This document shows positions 61,302-64,000 of a stretch of 64,000 bases of DNA, piece by piece. Under the pieces are notes generated by a model. It was not told the origin of the DNA and did not search any database. It worked only from the letters and a program-made list of their open reading frames with translations. How positions within the stretch are numbered: position 1 is the first letter of the stretch; every line of letters begins with the position of its first letter. Made by a program: the position numbers and the translations under genes. The stretch is from Acidimicrobiia bacterium. Lineage in GTDB: Bacteria; Actinomycetota; Acidimicrobiia; IMCC26256; JAOSJM01. The stretch covers positions 1,620,001 through 1,684,000 of the forward strand of contig JAOSJM010000001.1 in the NCBI GenBank assembly GCA_027494165.1. Direction: 5' to 3'.

Positions 61302-63623
61302 TCAGCCGGCGACGGGACGGCTGCCGGTGACCCCGCGCCCCTCGAGCCGGGCCAGCTCGCCGGCGTCGAGGCCGAGGAGCCCGCCGAGGACCTCGGCGTT
61401 GTGCTGGCCCAGGGTCGGGGCCGGCGAGCGGTACCAGCGGTGGGGACCCTTCGAGAAGCGCACCGGCCACCCCGGGTAGGGGGCGTCGCCGGCGACCGGG
61501 TGGGACACGGTCTCGAAGAACCCCCGGGCCCGCATCTGGGGATCGGCGTCGATGGTGTGGGCGGAGACCATGGCCGCGGCCGGGACCCCGGCGTTGCGCA
61601 GCTCCGCCTCGGCGTCGGCCGGGGACCGCTTCGCGCACCACCCGCCCAGCGCCACCCCGACGTCGCCCGGGTCGCCGAGCAGCGCCACCAGCGCGGCCCG
61701 CCGGCCCGGCGTGTCCCACTCCACCGCCACCCACTCGTCGTCGCCGTCGCAGCGCACCATCGCCCGGTCGGCGTCCTCCGGCCCCCGGTTGCCGTGCCGG
61801 TCGAGGACCACCCCGTAGGCGTCGTGCTCGACCACCTGCTCGGCGGTGACCGCTCCGGCGACGTCGATCATCGGGACCTCGACGAGCTGGCCCTCGCCGG
61901 TCCGGTCACGGTGCTCGAGGGCCGCGAGGAGGGCGACGACGGCGTGGATGCCCGCCAGCGGGTCGACCACCCCGCCGGGCACGATGGGCACGTCGCCCTC
62001 GTAGCCGTTCACCCAGGCCATGCCGGTGAGCTGCTCCATGGTCTGGGCGAAGCCCGGGCGGTCCCGCCAGGGCCCGTCGAGGCCGAAGCCGGGGATCCGC
62101 ACCATCACCAGGTCGGGACGGCAGGCCGCCAGGGCCTCGTACCCGAGGCCGAAGCCGTCGAGCACCCGGGGGGTGAAGTTCTCGACGACGACGTCGCAGT
62201 GGGCGACGAGGCGCTTCACCAGCTCCTGGCCCTCGGGGTCCGAGAGGTTCAGCGTCACGCCACGCTTCCCCAGGTTCGAGGCGTGGAACAGGGCCGACAG
62301 CTCGTGCCAGTCGGCCGAGGTCGGCGGCACCGCGGCGCTGAAACGCATGCCGTCGGGCCGCTGGACCGACTCCACCTTCACCACGTCGGCCCCCATCGTG
62401 GCCAGGTACTGGCCGGCGAACGGGCCCGACCAGAAGGCGGTGAAGTCGAGCACCCGCAGGCCGTCGAGCGGCCGCTCCCGGGCGGGTCGGGCGGGCCGGC
62501 CCGCGGGACCGTTCGCGCCGCGGTGGTCCGCGGGCCCCTCGTGCTCGCCGAGGCGGGGCGCGGTCCCCCGCTCCGGGGGCGGGCAGCCGTGGAGCCGGAA
62601 CGAGGGGCCCGGGCGGAGCAGGCCGGTGGAGTCGCGGCCGAACGCGCCCCGGGCCACGCTGTGCTCGTAGCGGGGGAAGGTCGCGCCGTTGCCGATGAAC
62701 GACGCCGGCACCCGGAACCGCTCGCCGGCCTCCACGATCTCGGCGGCCCGGTGCCGCGTGGTCCAGTCCCGGATGACGCCGTTCACCTCGTCGGTGCGGC
62801 GCTTCCGGCCCAGCATCGTCGTGAGGTCCTCCTCGCCGAGGAGGTCGTCGCGCCCCATCATCGAGAGGAAGGCCAGCCACTGCTGCCTCGTCACGGTGGT
62901 GATGCCCACGTACCCGTCGGCGCAGGGCTCGATCCCCGGGATCATCACCCACCGCCGGGTCGGCCGCTGCCCGCCGGGGAAGGCGAACATCACCGTGGGG
63001 ACGGTCACGAGGCACAGGGCCATGACCTCGAGGATCGAGACGTCGACGTGCTCCCCGTCCCCCGGCGACCAGCGCGCCAGCGCGGTGAGGGCTCCGGCGG
63101 CGCCGAAGGCCCCCGCCGCCCACTCGCCGAGCCGCCCGCCGCAGGCGAGGGGCTCGCGCGCCATCTCGCCGTGGTTCGAGGTGGACCCGCAGCGGGCCTG
63201 GAGCAGGAACTCCGACGCGTCGAGCCCGCTGTCGGGCCCGCCCCGCCCGAAGGGCGTGATCGAGACGAGGACGTTGCCGAGGCGGTCGAGCCCGAGCTCC
63301 TCGGCGACCCCGGGGCGGGAGCTCTCGACGACGACGTGGGCGGCGCCGGCGAGCTCCCGGAGGCGGGCCCGCCCCTCGGCCCGGTCCGGGTCGCACACCA
63401 CCGATCGCTTCCCGGCCGCGAGGTGGCGGAAGAGGGCTCCGTCGGGGTGGCCGTCGCGCCCGACCGGGCCCGACGCCGACCGGCGCCGCAGCGGGTCACC
63501 GCCGGGCGGCTCGACCTTCAGCACGTCGGCCCCGAGATCGGCGAGCAGTCGCGTGCAGTAGCCGCCGGGGATCCCGGTCGAGACCTCGACGATCCGCAGG
63601 CCCTCCAGGGCGGGGCGGGCCAT
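61302..63623 (-). CDS. Fused double CaiB/BaiF family III CoA-transferase
   Basis: A 773-residue protein containing two family III CoA-transferase units. Unit 1: GLRIVEVSTGIPGGYCTRLLADLGADVLKVEPPGGD, AAGKRSVVCDPDRAEGRARL, VLVSITPFGRGGPDSG. Unit 2: GLRVLDFTAFWSGPFAGQYLATMGADVVKVESVQRPDG, GKRGVTLNLSDPEGQELV, FGLGYEALAACRPDLVMVRIPGFGLDGPWRDRPGF. Family III enzymes normally form interlocked dimers, so fusion may fix a heterodimer. ATG 63623 overlaps the amidohydrolase stop by 1 nt (TGATG). Likely substrates are carboxylates activated as CoA thioesters for the neighbouring acyl-CoA dehydrogenase. Confidence 0.9.
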   Translation of the reverse strand: MARPALEGLRIVEVSTGIPGGYCTRLLADLGADVLKVEPPGGDPLRRRSASGPVGRDGHPDGALFRHLAAGKRSVVCDPDRAEGRARLRELAGAAHVVVESSRPGVAEELGLDRLGNVLVSITPFGRGGPDSGLDASEFLLQARCGSTSNHGEMAREPLACGGRLGEWAAGAFGAAGALTALARWSPGDGEHVDVSILEVMALCLVTVPTVMFAFPGGQRPTRRWVMIPGIEPCADGYVGITTVTRQQWLAFLSMMGRDDLLGEEDLTTMLGRKRRTDEVNGVIRDWTTRHRAAEIVEAGERFRVPASFIGNGATFPRYEHSVARGAFGRDSTGLLRPGPSFRLHGCPPPERGTAPRLGEHEGPADHRGANGPAGRPARPARERPLDGLRVLDFTAFWSGPFAGQYLATMGADVVKVESVQRPDGMRFSAAVPPTSADWHELSALFHASNLGKRGVTLNLSDPEGQELVKRLVAHCDVVVENFTPRVLDGFGLGYEALAACRPDLVMVRIPGFGLDGPWRDRPGFAQTMEQLTGMAWVNGYEGDVPIVPGGVVDPLAGIHAVVALLAALEHRDRTGEGQLVEVPMIDVAGAVTAEQVVEHDAYGVVLDRHGNRGPEDADRAMVRCDGDDEWVAVEWDTPGRRAALVALLGDPGDVGVALGGWCAKRSPADAEAELRNAGVPAAAMVSAHTIDADPQMRARGFFETVSHPVAGDAPYPGWPVRFSKGPHRWYRSPAPTLGQHNAEVLGGLLGLDAGELARLEGRGVTGSRPVAG

Positions 63624-64000
63624 CACACCCGGTCGGGCAGCCCGTCGAGCCGGTACAGCTCCTTGGCGTTGGTGTGCAGGAGGAGCTTGACCTCGTCGAG
63701 CGGGAGGCCTCGCATCTGGCGCTCGATCACGACCCGGGAGTTGGGCCAGTCGCAGCTCGTGTGCGGGTAGTCGGTGGACCACATGAGGTGCCGGAGGTTC
63801 AGACGGTGCCGCAGCTCGAGGCCCACCGTGTCGACCACGAACGTGGCCCACACGTTGCGGTGGAACAGCTCGCTCGGCAGCCTCGGCATCCGCTCGGCGC
63901 CGCCGGTGAAGAACCGGTAGCGGAGGAACATGTCGTCGACCTGCTCGTTGAACGTCGGGATCCACCCGATGTTGGACTCGACGAGCACCACCCTGATCCG
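63623..64000 (-). CDS. Amidohydrolase family protein, 5' part outside the window
   Basis: The C-terminal 125 residues of a PF04909-type amidohydrolase: IGWIPTFNEQVDDMFLRYRFFTGGAERMPRLPSELFHRNVWATFV and MWSTDYPHTSCDWPNSRVVIERQM, ending LLLHTNAKELYRLDGLPDRV. The TDYPH segment holds a metal-site Asp and is typical of the amidohydrolase_2 group active in ring-cleavage or decarboxylation. The start lies beyond position 64000. The stop codon is shared as TGATG with the CoA-transferase start. Confidence 0.85.
   Translation of the reverse strand, partial: RIRVVLVESNIGWIPTFNEQVDDMFLRYRFFTGGAERMPRLPSELFHRNVWATFVVDTVGLELRHRLNLRHLMWSTDYPHTSCDWPNSRVVIERQMRGLPLDEVKLLLHTNAKELYRLDGLPDRV

Noticed and set aside
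1-64000. tRNA, rRNA, CRISPR arrays, insertion sequences and prophage
   Set aside because: No cloverleaf with a GTTCGA loop, no rRNA-like block, no transposase or integrase signature and no regularly spaced repeats were seen.

Overview
The window is a very GC-rich (roughly 70-75% by eye) actinobacterial chromosome segment, most plausibly from an uncultured member of the Acidimicrobiia (Iamia/Ilumatobacter/Microthrix-like). The reasons are three luciferase-like F420/FMN oxidoreductases, many acyl-CoA enzymes, a DUF222-HNH gene, a TIGR04338-type metalloprotease, a secreted protein ending in YWLVASDGG-type repeats common in that class, and frequent GTG starts. No rRNA, tRNA, CRISPR array, insertion sequence or prophage was recognised. 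Coding density is very high and no gene-free stretch exceeds 300 bases. At least fifteen genes are broken by indels, mostly in C or G runs of five or more, so the assembly probably carries homopolymer errors; those genes are given as one CDS with the break located.

Layout. 60-5021: thioesterase, an SOS-box-controlled DUF222/HNH gene, histidine phosphatase, LysM membrane protein and a secreted TAP-like hydrolase. 5039-14381: a minus-strand catabolic operon headed by a MarR regulator (ALDH, flavin monooxygenase, AhpD-like protein, two SDRs, acyl-CoA ligase, cyclase), with a divergent DHA2 exporter sharing the operator. 14452-24744: an F420 enzyme, an SCP2 protein and a glycan cluster (debranching enzyme, MalT-like LuxR regulator, GH13 enzyme, MGH1/GH63-like hydrolase). 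24990-35872: acetyltransferase, membrane proteins, a bactofilin-like exported protein, a copper-delivery operon (SCO, PCuAC, cupredoxin), a deleted CoA-transferase pseudogene, haloalkane dehalogenase, acyltransferase and a truncated substrate-binding protein. 35886-39471: a peroxiredoxin-like selenoprotein with an in-frame TGA and a SECIS-like hairpin, a divergent small cysteine-rich protein behind a perfect palindrome, divergent Ku and LigD-type polymerase genes, and a metalloprotease. 39464-48972: thiolase, enoyl-CoA hydratase, cation efflux, gamma carbonic anhydrase, a secreted beta-propeller, the repeat protein and a secreted esterase-like protein. 49060-54895: two paralogous HTH regulators, an SDR fragment, F420 oxidoreductase, ArsC-like gene, YceH, Aat and acyl-CoA dehydrogenase. 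54984-59925: a compact redox / nitric-oxide-type operon (DUF2249, haem-copper oxidase-like subunit, hemerythrin, DUF59, membrane protein, SufR-like regulator) behind an AT-rich inverted repeat. 59987-64000: acyl-CoA dehydrogenase, a fused double CoA-transferase and an amidohydrolase cut by the window edge.

Regulatory architecture. At least ten genes start 6-8 nt after a TANNNT hexamer with no Shine-Dalgarno sequence, which points to widespread leaderless transcription. The most notable observation is the TGA at the redox-active cysteine position of the peroxiredoxin (minus strand, 36231-36233), followed by a 6-bp stem with a 4-nt AGUU loop at the distance expected for a bacterial SECIS element.
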